Source of the DNA: Bathynomus jamesi
Taxonomy: Eukaryota; Arthropoda; Malacostraca; Isopoda; Cirolanidae
DNA length: 64,000 bases
Assembly (NCBI GenBank): GCA_023014485.1
Contig: JAJOZX010005632.1
Span: 248,001 to 312,000, forward strand
Reading direction: 5' to 3'
The notes under the pieces are model-generated. The model was not told where the DNA came from, did not search any database, and saw only the letters and a program-made list of their open reading frames with translations. Positions 23,017 through 33,026 of the stretch are shown piece after piece; the stretch's first letter is position 1, and every line of letters starts with the position of its first letter. Both the position numbers and the translations under genes were made by a program.

Positions 23017-23820
23017 GGCGAATGTGTCTACAACAATTTGTCTAAAGATACAATTCATCTACAACAATTTGTCTACAACAATTTATCTACAACAATTAGT
23101 CTACAGATACAATTTATCTACAATAATTTGTCTACAGATACAATTTGTCTAGAGAAACTATTATTAATATTGGACCTAGTATGTTTCATGGACTGCTCTC
23201 GATTTTCCTACGAAATTGAAAACAAGGGCAGTCGATGACCCTGATTTTGTTTCTGCAATCGGTTTTCTTGAGAAACCTAACCTAACCTAACCTGACCTAA
23301 CCTAACCTAACCTGACATAACCTAACCTGACATAACCTAACCTAACCTAACCTGACCTGACCTAACCTAACCTAACCTGACCTGACCTGACCTACCCTAA
23401 CCTAACCTGACCTAATCGTGTTTCTTATACTATTGTTTTTGCAAGATATCGCACTAATTCTTGTCATTTTTTGTGAATTTGTATGGCGTAAGCGCCACAC
23501 CAGCTCGGACTTATTCAAAACGATGTTGGAGTGTATTGCGTCGTTTCAGTAAATAAATTTATTCAATATCCAATAACATTTTTCTTTATCATTTCTCAAG
23601 AAAACCGATTGCAGAAACAAATTTTTCATTTTTTTGAAAAAATTAATAATAATTAACATCAAATAGCTTTCATTTTTCCTCTCTAGACAAATTGTATCTG
23701 TAGACAAATTATTGTAGATAAATTGAATCTGTAGACTAATTGCTGTAGATAAATTGTTGTAGACAAATTGCTGTAGATGAATTGTATCTTTAGACAAATT
23801 GTTGTAGACAAATTCGCCGG
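23017..23820. mobile_element. MITE-like element with 140-bp repeat-built inverted ends around a telomere-like array
   Basis: Left arm 23017-23156 and right arm 23681-23820 are inverted copies, both beginning GGCGAAT.TGTCTACAACA. Each arm is built from degenerate 14-bp repeats of CTACAACAATTTGT. Between the arms lie two oppositely oriented pieces of the 5' part of the HWDGK transposon (23175-23272 and 23470-23619) flanking an AACCT array. No intact gene remains. This could be the decayed terminal structure of the HWDGK transposon family itself. Confidence 0.6.
23274..23415. repeat. Interstitial telomere-like (CCTAA)n array with CCTGA variants
   Basis: About 142 bp of CCTAA units mixed with CCTGA and a few CATAA units. 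CCTAA is the complement of TTAGG, the ancestral arthropod telomere repeat. Interspersed variants and the internal position in a rearranged element show it is not a chromosome end. Confidence 0.85.
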
Positions 23821-23949
23821 ACACCGATTCCAACCTGATATTCAGAATACTGTGTATATACTCTTGTCATATATAGGAGGAAATTGTAGACACGAATCGA
23901 CCTGGGAAGTACTCTACTCCAGGGGGGACGTTAGGTAAGAGACAGGGAG

Positions 23950-25085
23950 TACTGCAACTCCGTTTCTGCTGTCATTCTGATGGCTTAGTTGCCGTCTCTT
24001 CTCCTTTTAAAGCTTAGCTCTTCTCTCACATCTTTGCCTCGAACTCAACCCTGGACTATTCCGGTGTTGTTTCGCCATCTCCTCCTCCCTCTGACTTAAT
24101 TATGTCTGAAATTAGAATCTCTTCCAAAGATGTTTTTTCTTCCCAAGAAGGCGTACTGGCCTGATGGTGTCCCTCCTGTTCTTTTCAAGAATAATACTTC
24201 TGTGTTGACACTTTACCTAGGCAAACTCTTTCGTCTTCCTGCTAAAAGAAGTTTGCTTTCATTCTATCTGTCGCAAAGAAAGGTGACTGCTCTCAATCCT
24301 CCAACTATCGTATAATTGCTTTCATTTCTTGCATTTTTAATGTTTCTGAATCGCTCTTTAATAGGAAAATTCTTTAACATTTCTCTTCTCATAGACTCAC
24401 TATGGGTTCAGCAAAGGACATTCTACTGACCTTTGCGTTGCATATCTCATTGACTCTTGGTCGTCCTCCTTTCAAGATTTCAGTAAAACCATTGCTATTG
24501 CGCTAGACATATTAAAAGCTTTTAATAGAGTCTGACACAAATCTTTAATTTCAAAACTGCACTACTCCTGATTCTATCCTTCTACAGTATCTGTGCCTTC
24601 ATTTCTGACTTCCTTTGTGGCTGATCTGTAGCTGCGGTTGTAAAAGGACACTGTTATTGTCTTAAAGATATTGATAGTGGAGTTCTCAGGGCTCTGTCCT
24701 GTCACCCACTTTTTTCCTTTTATTTATTAATGATCTTTTAAGTCGCACTTCTTGTCATATCCACTCCCATACTTATGATTCCACCCCTCACTTCTTCATC
24801 CGCTTCACAAAGCGTTCTTCTCAACAGTCGCAACATGCTTCATAAGAGACGGCTATGGCACGCCTGACCTCTGATCTTTTTGCTATTTCTGATTGGGGCA
24901 GAGCAAACTTTATGGCTTTCAATACCTTAAAATCCCAGTTTCTTCATCTGTCTATTTCTCAAAATCTTCCAAACGACTATCCTCTTATCTTCAACAACAG
25001 ATAACTCAATCTTTCTTCTTCCCTCAACATACTTGTTGCGTCCTATTCTCGTAATCTTCCTGGAAAGATAATTATAATTCTTTCT
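23950..25085 (+). mobile_element. Decayed LINE (CMPPPLRR family), RT region
   Basis: Plus-strand copy of the LINE at 59.2-61.3 kb: AAGGCGTACTGGCCTGATGG encodes the KA.GPDG equivalent, and similar stretches follow to FINDLLSRTSCHIHS-like and the SDWGRANFMAFN-like block near 24890. Dense frameshifts and stops make it non-functional. Only 24130-24315 stays open, and that frame mixes real and shifted codons. Confidence 0.75.
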
Positions 25086-25990
25086 AAAACATCTTGAAAG
25101 ATGCCCGCCCCCAACTATATGAGAAGGAGCGAGTCGAAATCAAGGTCTCCGAGGCGCTGATTCCTTTTTTTTAATTTTGAAAATTTTGTAGTGTGTAAAA
25201 TGCATCCATGTGTAGTAAAGAACAGAGGGTGAAGTGTGTGTTTGAGAACATGGTGGACTGCTCACAGGTTAGAAGAGACACGGAAAAAGATCAGCTAAAG
25301 AGGCCAGTGAGAGGAAAAGCAGGAATTCCAGCACTCCCTGTTTCCTGCCAAACGTTCACCCTCTAGTACTTCCCTGGTCCATTGGTACCTACAATTTCCT
25401 TCAACTAGTTACAAGTTACTTCAGAAGTTATTTCCGACATTTTTCCTGGTTTCAGCGAGCATCTGATCCTGAGAAAACTACTTTCCTAATTTCTTAGAAA
25501 TCAGGAAACGTTCCTGCTTTAAGTATGAAATGGTGAAAGAACGGTTTTAATATACAATATTTATTACTTATTCAGTAATGAAGGATTAAAAATGGATAGG
25601 TATATGCAGAATAAAAAACCCAATCTGTTACCTTTCTGAAGAAGAAACCCCAATAATAAAATCTGTATCCTTTTATAAAATAACGGGCAAATAAAAATAG
25701 GGACCTTTTAGAGACACCATGTATATGTACAACTCCGGACCAAAAAATAGAATACTGTCTCAAGTGAGCACATGACCTTGATAATACCTTTAAGTTATGC
25801 ACTTTTATGAGCAATACTCAGGATCTGTGACGTCATTATGATAAAAAGACACCTCTGGGTGCTAGTTTTGAAAAAAAAAATTAAATATAGCATAAACCTT
25901 ATTAAATAGTGAAAAGTTAATGCATAGCGACATACCAAAATATTTGAATATGTTGTCAGGTGTTGTAAAACAATAGAATGTCTGGCAATA
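25086..25990. other. Non-coding, no repeat recognised
   Basis: Unique-looking AT-rich intron DNA. Frames at 25572-25814 and 25862-26044 have no recognisable features. Confidence 0.4.
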
Positions 25991-25994
25991 TATA

Positions 25995-26613
25995 TTGCTA
26001 TTTATAGTTATAACTTCTAGAAGGTTCAACTTTCGTCGTCTCAATGGTAACTTCAGATGATTGACAGGTCATCAAGTTATTTAGCTACACGACATGGGCA
26101 CAAAACGTAACATAACAGAGGACAGAAACGGACGATTCTTGCTAATTGTGTCCTTCACCAGTCCACAGTTTCGAAAATCTTGCAACAATTTAAGAATGAA
26201 TTTGCAGCTACCAGTTCACGATAGAACTGGAAAAAAGCGCCTTACTAATGAGTGTGATGATAGAGGAATGAAGAATATTTCAATCACGAACAAATTTGCA
26301 TCATCTTCAGTGCTTCAAAGGAAATGGGAAAACTCTGGAACTCAAGCTTCAAAACAAACAAAGTCTTAGAATACTTCATGAAGAATCTGCACAGGAGCTG
26401 TATGAAGACGAACCATTTATTTTTCAACATACCTTGCTCCAGCTCATGCGGCTCATGTACCACCTGCGTGGTTTGATGTCATGAAATTAAAGTACTACCA
26501 TCATGTTTTTTGCCCATGTCGTGTAGCTAAATATCTTGATGACCTGTCAGTCATCTGAAGTTACCTTTGCGAGCTAAAGCAGACCTTCTAGAAGTTATAA
26601 CTATAAATAGCAA
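25995..26613 (+). mobile_element. Tc1-like element with ~110-bp inverted ends, internally deleted
   Basis: Left arm 25995-26106 and right arm 26507-26613 are inverted copies starting TTGCTATTTATAGTTATAAC. The interior (26094-26400) encodes part of a Tc1-type DNA-binding domain: RLTNECDDRGMKNISI, then TNKFASSSVLQRKW and LHEESAQE. The catalytic domain is absent, so this is a non-autonomous derivative. Confidence 0.65.
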
Positions 26614-26619
26614 TGAAAA

Positions 26620-27720
26620 TGAAGATGAAAATGTAAAGGTTTATTGGCAGACTATAGTCATATGACAAATATTTACAATGACAGTTCACATACTAAGGAT
26701 AGAAATATATACAGTTGATTAGAAATAATACAGTAATGTCAAAGTTAAGTGGAGCTACAGACAGACGTTTTCGTACCAAGAATTCCTTAGATTAGAGGAT
26801 AAACGGCAGGACTTATGGATAGCTTGGATAATCGGGTTGGTTGATTTTTTTAATTCTTTGCATTAGACTGGATTGAGTACGACTTGTTACCTCCGGGAAG
26901 CTCGGGACATTGCGGGTAGCAAACATTTGCGAAGCTGAGCATCTCGGGGTAATTTATGTAAAAGTCTGAAAGACCTGTTGTACAGCAAATTTAGGGTTCG
27001 GCCAGAACCTTTTTTATAATTCACCCAGAGTTGCTGTCCGTATATATTACTGCAGAAAGTACGAAAGAGAGTATCTTTAGCTTCACTTGTACAGAACCGA
27101 AAGTTCCTTATAGTCATATTCGCTTTAGCACAAAGGCTTCGAGATTGTTTTCTTATATATGAGTCATCAAATACCCAAATACATTGACCCAAATACTTAA
27201 ACTCTTGTACTTCCTCAATTACTTCACCTTTCATTTTAAACTTAATCAGTCGGCTGATTACAGCTTTTAGGATGAAATTGCATAAACTTAGTTTTTGTAA
27301 CATTAAAAAGAATATCATATTTCTGCGAATACACTTCGCAGACGTTTAGTAGCCGATCCAGACCTTTAACAGGGGAACTTATTAACACCATATCATCGGC
27401 ATAAACTAAGTTATTTATCCTTGTGTTATCTACAAAACATCCCAATGTTGCCTCATTAAGTGAAGCAATTAATCCGTCAATATACACATTGAACACCATA
27501 GGAGAGAGCAAGGAGCCTTTTCTCACCCCGCAAGAGGAGCCAAAACATTCGGATAGTACATTGCCCCACCTAACGGTACAAGATTGGTGGGAATACCAAA
27601 ATTTCAATAAATTTAATATGTACATGAGAACCTTCCTGTCTACTAGTTTTTTAAATAAAATATTGTGGTTCACTCTATCATATGCCTTACTTTATCTAGG
27701 AAACAGCTATAAATAGTTGA
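26620..27720 (-). mobile_element. Non-LTR retrotransposon RT, C-terminal half
   Basis: Two overlapping minus-strand frames. 27242-27673 has FWYSHQSCTVRWGNVLS, GVRKGSLLSPMVFNVYID and NLVYADDMVLIS (the YADD catalytic core of reverse transcriptase). 26887-27318 has the later EFKYLGQCI and SNIYGQQLWVNY blocks. A frameshift at about 27250-27318 joins them. Endonuclease and 5' RT parts are missing. Family-level identification is limited to non-LTR (LINE). Confidence 0.8.
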
Positions 27721-28047
27721 ATTACTGTCAGTGTATTCAGATATTATTTCTTTAAGTACATACAGTAGATACTTGGTCAGTTTCCCATCGCCAATCCAAA
27801 CGACATAGCATAAAACTTATTTTCAAACTGAAATTTACAATCTTTGACACAAAGCCCAATTAACTACTTGATTTTTTAAAAGATAAGATCTCTGAATATT
27901 CTTTCCCTGTTCAACACAACACTCTTATTGAGTTAATTAGGCTTTGTGTCAAAAATTGTAAATTTCAGTTTGAAAATAAGTTTTATGCTATGTCGTTTTG
28001 ATTGGCGATGGGAAATCCCCTTTCACCTGTACTAGCTAATTTATTAT

Positions 28048-28455
28048 ATGGAATTTTTTAAAAGTAGAATTTTGCCCTCGATTGTTACTGTTAACCTGGT
28101 TTGGTATAGGTATATAGATGATATTTTATGCCTTTGGCCTAATAATTTGGATGTTGACTTATTTCTTGGTAGGTTCAACAATTTAGTCCCATCTATTAAG
28201 TTCACAGTTGAAAAAGAAAATGATGGAAGCCTATCTTTTCTGGATCTAAAAATTTGGAGATGCTCTAATCAGTTCAAATTTGAAGTCTATCGCAAGCCTA
28301 CTAATAATAACTCTTATGTGCAGTTGTATTCTGATCATCATCCCTCGATTAAATCCTCTATTTTCTCTGCTATGTTTCTTAGAGCATTGAGAGTTGTCAG
28401 TCCTGAATTTTTAGATTCCGAGTTCTGCAATATCATGAATATTGGTACTAAATAA
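28048..28455 (+). pseudogene. Penelope-type reverse transcriptase fragment
   Basis: Contains VWYRYIDDILCLWPNN (RT catalytic YIDD), SIKFTVEKENDGSLSFLDLK and FEVYRKPTNNNSYVQ, all Penelope-like signatures. A one-base shift near 28050 separates it from AMGNPLSPVLANLLY just upstream. The RT would copy the element's RNA at a nicked target. It ends at a stop after NIGTK, where the intact protein continues. Confidence 0.85.
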
Positions 28456-28689
28456 TGTTATCCTGTTTCATTTTTAGATAACTGCCTTAGGAAAGCCAAG
28501 AATAGGTATTATAATACTGTAACTGTAAAGGAATTTGAGCGTAAAAATATCCTTAGCCTACCTTACCATGTTAATTTTCAATATCTCCCGACTTTACTTA
28601 AAGCAATTGGCATCAGTGTAGTCTTTAAGTATAATAATACTGTTAAATCATACCTAATAAAGAATAGCCCGGAAAATGTTATTGGATGT

Positions 28690-28911
28690 GTGTATTCGAT
28701 TGGATGTACACAATGTAACTCAGTATATATAGGCCAAACTGGTAAAACGTTAGATATTAGGGTAAAACAGCATAACTATGCGTGTAGAACAGCTAATAAT
28801 TCCAATGCTTTGTTTAACGATATATATAGATGTAATCATAGCATCAAGTGGGATAGTTCTAAAGCGCTTGTTAAAAACAGAGATATAATAGAGAGAAATA
28901 TTCTAGAATGA
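28690..28911 (+). pseudogene. GIY-YIG endonuclease domain of the Penelope-like element
   Basis: Reads YSIGCTQCNSVYIGQTGKTL then DIRVKQHNYACR, with the paired Cys, YIG and basic R.KQH features of the Penelope endonuclease. The final E of IIERNILE is in the right region for the catalytic acid. A stop follows at 28912, while the natural C-terminus (FKNNFNISAGMYKIDN...) continues in frame to about 29010. Confidence 0.85.
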
Positions 28912-29220
28912 GCATTTATTCATTTTAAAAACAATTTCAATATCAGTGCGGGAATGTATAAGATTGACAATATCCTGTTAAAATCCCTTCTGCCTCTCAT
29001 TAACTCTTGTTGAGTATGTGTTAATTGCTTTGGTTTCCGCTACGTTGTATATATTTATGGGCACCTTGCCTTCTGTCTTCATTCCCTGACGAGGTGTAGC
29101 TCTGAATAAAAGAAAGGCCTTGGAATCGTTTTCCTTTTTTCCTTGTGGGTTTGCAGCATTCATTCATTTCACGTGTTTAATTGTGAAATTCATCCCATAT
29201 ATATATATATATATATATAT

Positions 29221-29508
29221 GCGTCTCGGTGGTGTAGTGGTTAGCGTCGCTTATTACGAATTCATCGGCCCCGGGTTCAAGACCCGATGACGGCAGCCGG
29301 CGCGCAGCAAAACCCAGCTGTTCAGCCTTCCACACAATAAAGAAAGTTGTTGGTAGATAAATGGGTACCCTGGGTGGCCTAATGGTTAAGACGCTGGGCT
29401 GCTGGTGCGGCGTGGTTCGGATTCCACGTTAAACTGTAGGTCTAAGGTGGAGTGAAAAACTTGACCTTCGTCAGAATCAACAATTCGGGCGGAAGCTAAC
29501 CAAAGGTA
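29221..29508 (+). mobile_element. Dimeric tRNA-derived SINE, best copy
   Basis: Starts GCGTCTCGGTGGTGTAGTGG directly after a (TA)n tract. Module 1: A box TGGTGTAGTGG (29231), B box GGTTCAAGACC (29275). A linker includes CAGCAAAACCCAGCTGTTCA. Module 2: A box TGGCCTAATGG, B box GGTTCGGATTCC. The tail ends GGAAGCTAACCAAAGG. Two Pol III promoter sets in series; RNA would be Pol III transcribed if active. It is not a functional tRNA gene. Confidence 0.85.
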
Positions 29509-29956
29509 TATTATGATTATGCTTGAATTAGGCGTACTTAATACCCGGTTAGGCATACGCTTGGTTAGGGTGTTTGTATTGAGTGGTTAGATCTATTGTA
29601 GTTTTTGTTTTATCGCCAAAAATGTGATGATTCGAATCGAAAAATATTACTATGTTGCATTTTATGTTTCGATGTCTTTGCAGATGCAATTCCAAATACT
29701 TTCGTTTTGACATTTTTCATTCGAAAACATTTCCTCAAAGATTTAAAAATTTGGTTTGTCGGTTGAAAGTTTTGTCTTTCGAAGGTCCGACCGCCAATAA
29801 TTCCTAAATTTTCACTTTATTCTTCGATGTTTTTAGTTAAAATGCAGTTTTACTGAAAATTGAAAAAGTTTCCTTCTTAAAAGTTAAAAAAAATAACCCT
29901 GAACGACCAGTATAAATAATTGAAATATTTATGAAAGCAATTTGATATTTTCTCTA

Positions 29957-30743
29957 CAGGGTGTCCCATAAGTCCGGCATCATAGGAGAAATTCATATTT
30001 TTCTATTTCTACAAACCATAATTCATATTTTTCTTATGCTCGGGATGCCAATTTCCCGTCCACCATTCTGTTCAGTGACGAGGCTGTTTTTCGTGGAAAT
30101 GGTGAGGTAAATCGACAGAACACCCGCTACTGGTCTCAAAACAATCCTCACTGGTATACCTCTTCAAAGGAACAAGGTGCATCTCGGGTGATGGTATGGT
30201 GTGGCATTTGGAAGGATCGCATCATAGGCCCCCTCTTTTTCGATGAACATGTCACTGGAGGCACCTACCTACGTATGCTCAAGGAAGAAGCATTTCCCAG
30301 TGTCTTGAACGAAGAAGGAAATTTCCCAACATGGTTCCAGCAAGACGGCGCTCCTGCACATTACAGCACCCAAGTAAGGGAATACCTGTACCAACAATTC
30401 CCTGGTTATTGGATAGGACGTCGAGAACCTGTGGAATGGCCAGCTAGAAGCCAGGAGAAGCCCGGATCTCACGCCACTAGATTTTTATCTCTGGGGCCAC
30501 TTGAAAGCGCTGGTATACGCAGAGAAAATTAGGAGTGTTGAACATTTGCGGCAGCGCATTATTGAGGCATGTAACACCATTACTCCTGACATCATTCACC
30601 GTGTGCTTGCTGACTGGGTATCACGTCTGAATTTGTGTATTGAAAACAATGGTGAACATATTGAGCACGTTCTGTAAATAAAAGCTTTTGTTTTGCCTTT
30701 TTTTATTATTTTTCCTATGATGCCGGACTTATGGGACACCCTG
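29957..30743 (+). mobile_element. Mariner-like DD41D element, 5' deleted
   Basis: Ends CAGGGTGTCCCATAAGTCCG (29957) and the exact complement finishing at 30743, with TA on both sides. The interior begins mid-transposase, so the DNA-binding half is deleted. The total is 787 bp. Confidence 0.9.
30040..30675 (+). pseudogene. DD41D transposase catalytic domain, frameshifted by a 10-bp duplication
   Basis: Reads TILFSDEAVFRGNGEVN (first D), MVWCGIWKDRIIGPLF, TWFQQDGAPAHYSTQVREYL (second D), then EPVEWPARS. At 30447-30466 AGAAGCCAGG is duplicated, shifting the frame; in the shifted frame come PDLTPLDFYLWGHLK (third D) and NNGEHIEHVL-stop. Spacing from second to third D is 41 residues once the duplication is discounted. 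The N-terminus is missing. Confidence 0.85.
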
Positions 30744-30749
30744 TATATT

Positions 30750-31600
30750 AGCCAATGGCAGCATCTGGTAACTCGTTGTCTTTACTTTGTGACGTGATGC
30801 GTTTGCTCCTGAAGACTTGTCGGGCCTTATACAATGTTGTACGATTTATGGTTAAGCAATTATTCTAAGCAATAAAATTACCAAATGGGGAACTTAGAAA
30901 AATTCATAATTGTTCGGCGAGTTTTCTTTCACTCTTGGATTTAATTATGAAGGTAATAGAAAATACAGATGAGACTCGAAGCAACAATTGCGATAAATCT
31001 TAACAGAATTCAAAATTGACGCAAAAGTTCAAATAAAAATTAAGGAAGGATAAGAAACACGTTCGCGAATGGTGACAATTGCACGAATGATTTCAGTTTT
31101 AACAGTGAAATAGATGGACTTTATATTACAAAGGGAGGAATGAAGTGGGGGATTTAGCTCCCGAATGAGCAGTTTTGCGAGCTATGAACAATTTTAAGGT
31201 AAAATAATTAAACTTTTAATTTTACACTTTTTTAACAACGCCATAATGTTTATCATTTTTGTTGTTGTCTTTTATTAATGTTATTTACAATGAATCATTA
31301 TAGTTATTTGAATAGAATATTATTTATAAAAATTCAATAGAATATTTACTAGAATTTATACAATTTAATCACTTTACATTATGATGATTGGTATAGGGAG
31401 TTAAGACATTGGAAATAGTGATGAGATAAATACTGTACACAGTGTACAGTGAGAGAAACTGGACGAACTTAAGTTCTGTAACTTTTACAGGAATAATTAT
31501 TAATTCATAATTAACGATTAATAATTACAGTCATTGAGGGAGATTGACATTACCACGATATAATACAATAATAATAATAATAATACAATATTATAATAAT
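30750..31600. other. Non-coding AT-rich region
   Basis: No coding frame or repeat shared with the window, apart from an (ATA)n-rich stretch at 31565-31605. Confidence 0.5.
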
Positions 31601-31606
31601 AATAGG

Positions 31607-32408
31607 GGATCATGTCAAGAATAGCGAACCCAATTTTACCATGTCAAGAATAGCGAACCCAAAAATTCCCTTGTCAAGAATAGCGAACCCAAAAGTTCCC
31701 ATGTCAAGAATAGCGAACCCAATATAAATATCATGTAAAGGAAAAAGTTAAACATATGTAATCTTCACTTTATTGATGAAAGAATAAATAAAACAATTTA
31801 CTGAACTGAAAATGAACCGTATACTAATTTATTAAAAAGGAAATTGAGTGGCAATTGCGTTACAGAAATTAATTAACCTGTTTACTTTATTTTTTCCATC
31901 CACATGAACTGTTGTAAATAACCTGGCAGAAATTCGCGTTTGCATCCTCGCATGTTGTTAATTTTAGCCTTATGCCCTTCGTGCGGGTCGCGGGTAGCAA
32001 AAATTAACCAAATTATCATGACTTAACCTAACCAATCGTCAAGGGCGTACAATTAGCCTAAAAAAATAAATAAAAAACAATAAATTTTTTTTATTTATTT
32101 ATTTTTATATATTAAGAGAAGAGGATTCTTTATACTGTACGGCATTGACGATTGGTTAGGTTATGTCGTGCTAGTTTGGTTAAATAAAAAAAGACTAATA
32201 TAAAAGCATTTAATACGTCCTTAACTAATTACTTAAAATTGGGAAACATAAACCTACCGTCTGAAGTTATGAAAACGTCCTTGAGGACTTCCCATGTCAA
32301 GAATAGCGAACCCAATTTTACCATGTCAAGAATAGCGAACCCAAAAATTCCCTTGTCAAGAATAGCGAACCCTGCAGGTGTTGGGTTCGCTATTCTTGAC
32401 ATGATCCA
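31607..32408. mobile_element. Element with a 20-bp word repeated eight times at its ends
   Basis: The word ATGTCAAGAATAGCGAACCC occurs at 31612, 31641, 31671 and 31701 on the left, at 32294, 32323 and 32353 on the right, and inverted at 32383-32402. Periods are 29-30 bp, and the 9-10-bp spacers are also shared between the two clusters. The outermost copies are inverted, so they form terminal repeats (GGATCATGTCAAGAATAGCG). No gene inside; a small hairpin with the GGGCGTAC core sits at 32006-32185. Confidence 0.7.
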
Positions 32409-33026
32409 TAATAGGCTAATGCTGTCTGTCTGTTCCACCCTAAAACACGGAAACGAGAGAAAAAAAATGGAGCAAGTGTAGTTTACGTCCCCCTGTTGCA
32501 AAAAGGGACACAAACTATACTAGGTCAAAGTTGGAGAAAGTAAACTACAGTCGGATCTTTAGGAGACATTTTTTAAGTGAATCCATCAAATGAAACGTTA
32601 AAATTAACGAAAATATTACAACTTAACCTAACCAATCGTCAATTTATATATATATATATATATATATATATCGTATATATAAATTGACGATTGGTTAGGT
32701 TAAGTCGTAATATTTTCGTTAGGTTTAACGTTTTATTTCATTAGGTATACGCGGACAAATTTGGGGAACGCAAACTACACTAAGCTAATGTAGGGGAAAG
32801 TAAACTGCACTTGGCACGACAGAAAAAAAAATGGAGCAAGTGTAGTTTACGTCCCCCTGTCGCAAAAAGGGACACAAACTATACTAGGTCAAAGTTGGAG
32901 AAAGTAAACTACAGTCGGATCTTTAGGAGACATTTTTTAAGTGAATCCATCAAATGAAACGTTAAAACTAACGAAAATATTACAACTTAACCTAACCAAT
33001 CGTCAATTTATATATATATATATATA

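Larger units (their letters stand above)
27786..29205 (+). mobile_element. Penelope-like element with RT and GIY-YIG domains
   Basis: Order: an inverted fragment (27786-27868) of the element's own sequence at 27930-28015, then RT from 28004 (MGNPLSPVLANLLY, YIDDIL, FLDLKI, YRKPT), then a GIY-YIG endonuclease (28690-28911). The 3' tail carries the TAAAAGAAAGGCCTTGG motif and ends TTCATCCC at 29198, against (TA)n. Such inverted 5' pieces are a known habit of Penelope-like elements. Several stops and shifts make it inactive. Confidence 0.85.

Noticed and set aside
23274..23415. True telomere end
   Set aside because: Units are mixed with CCTGA and CATAA variants, it is only 142 bp, and unique and transposon DNA flank it on both sides.
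29221..29294. Functional tRNA gene
   Set aside because: A and B boxes are present but the anticodon arm and acceptor do not pair properly, the sequence continues into a second tRNA-like module and it is repeated at three loci; it is a SINE.
31612..31720. CRISPR-like array: 20-bp repeats every 29-30 bp
   Set aside because: The spacers are only 9-10 bp, the same spacers recur in the second cluster at 32294-32372, the genome is eukaryotic and no cas genes are present. It fits transposon subterminal repeats.
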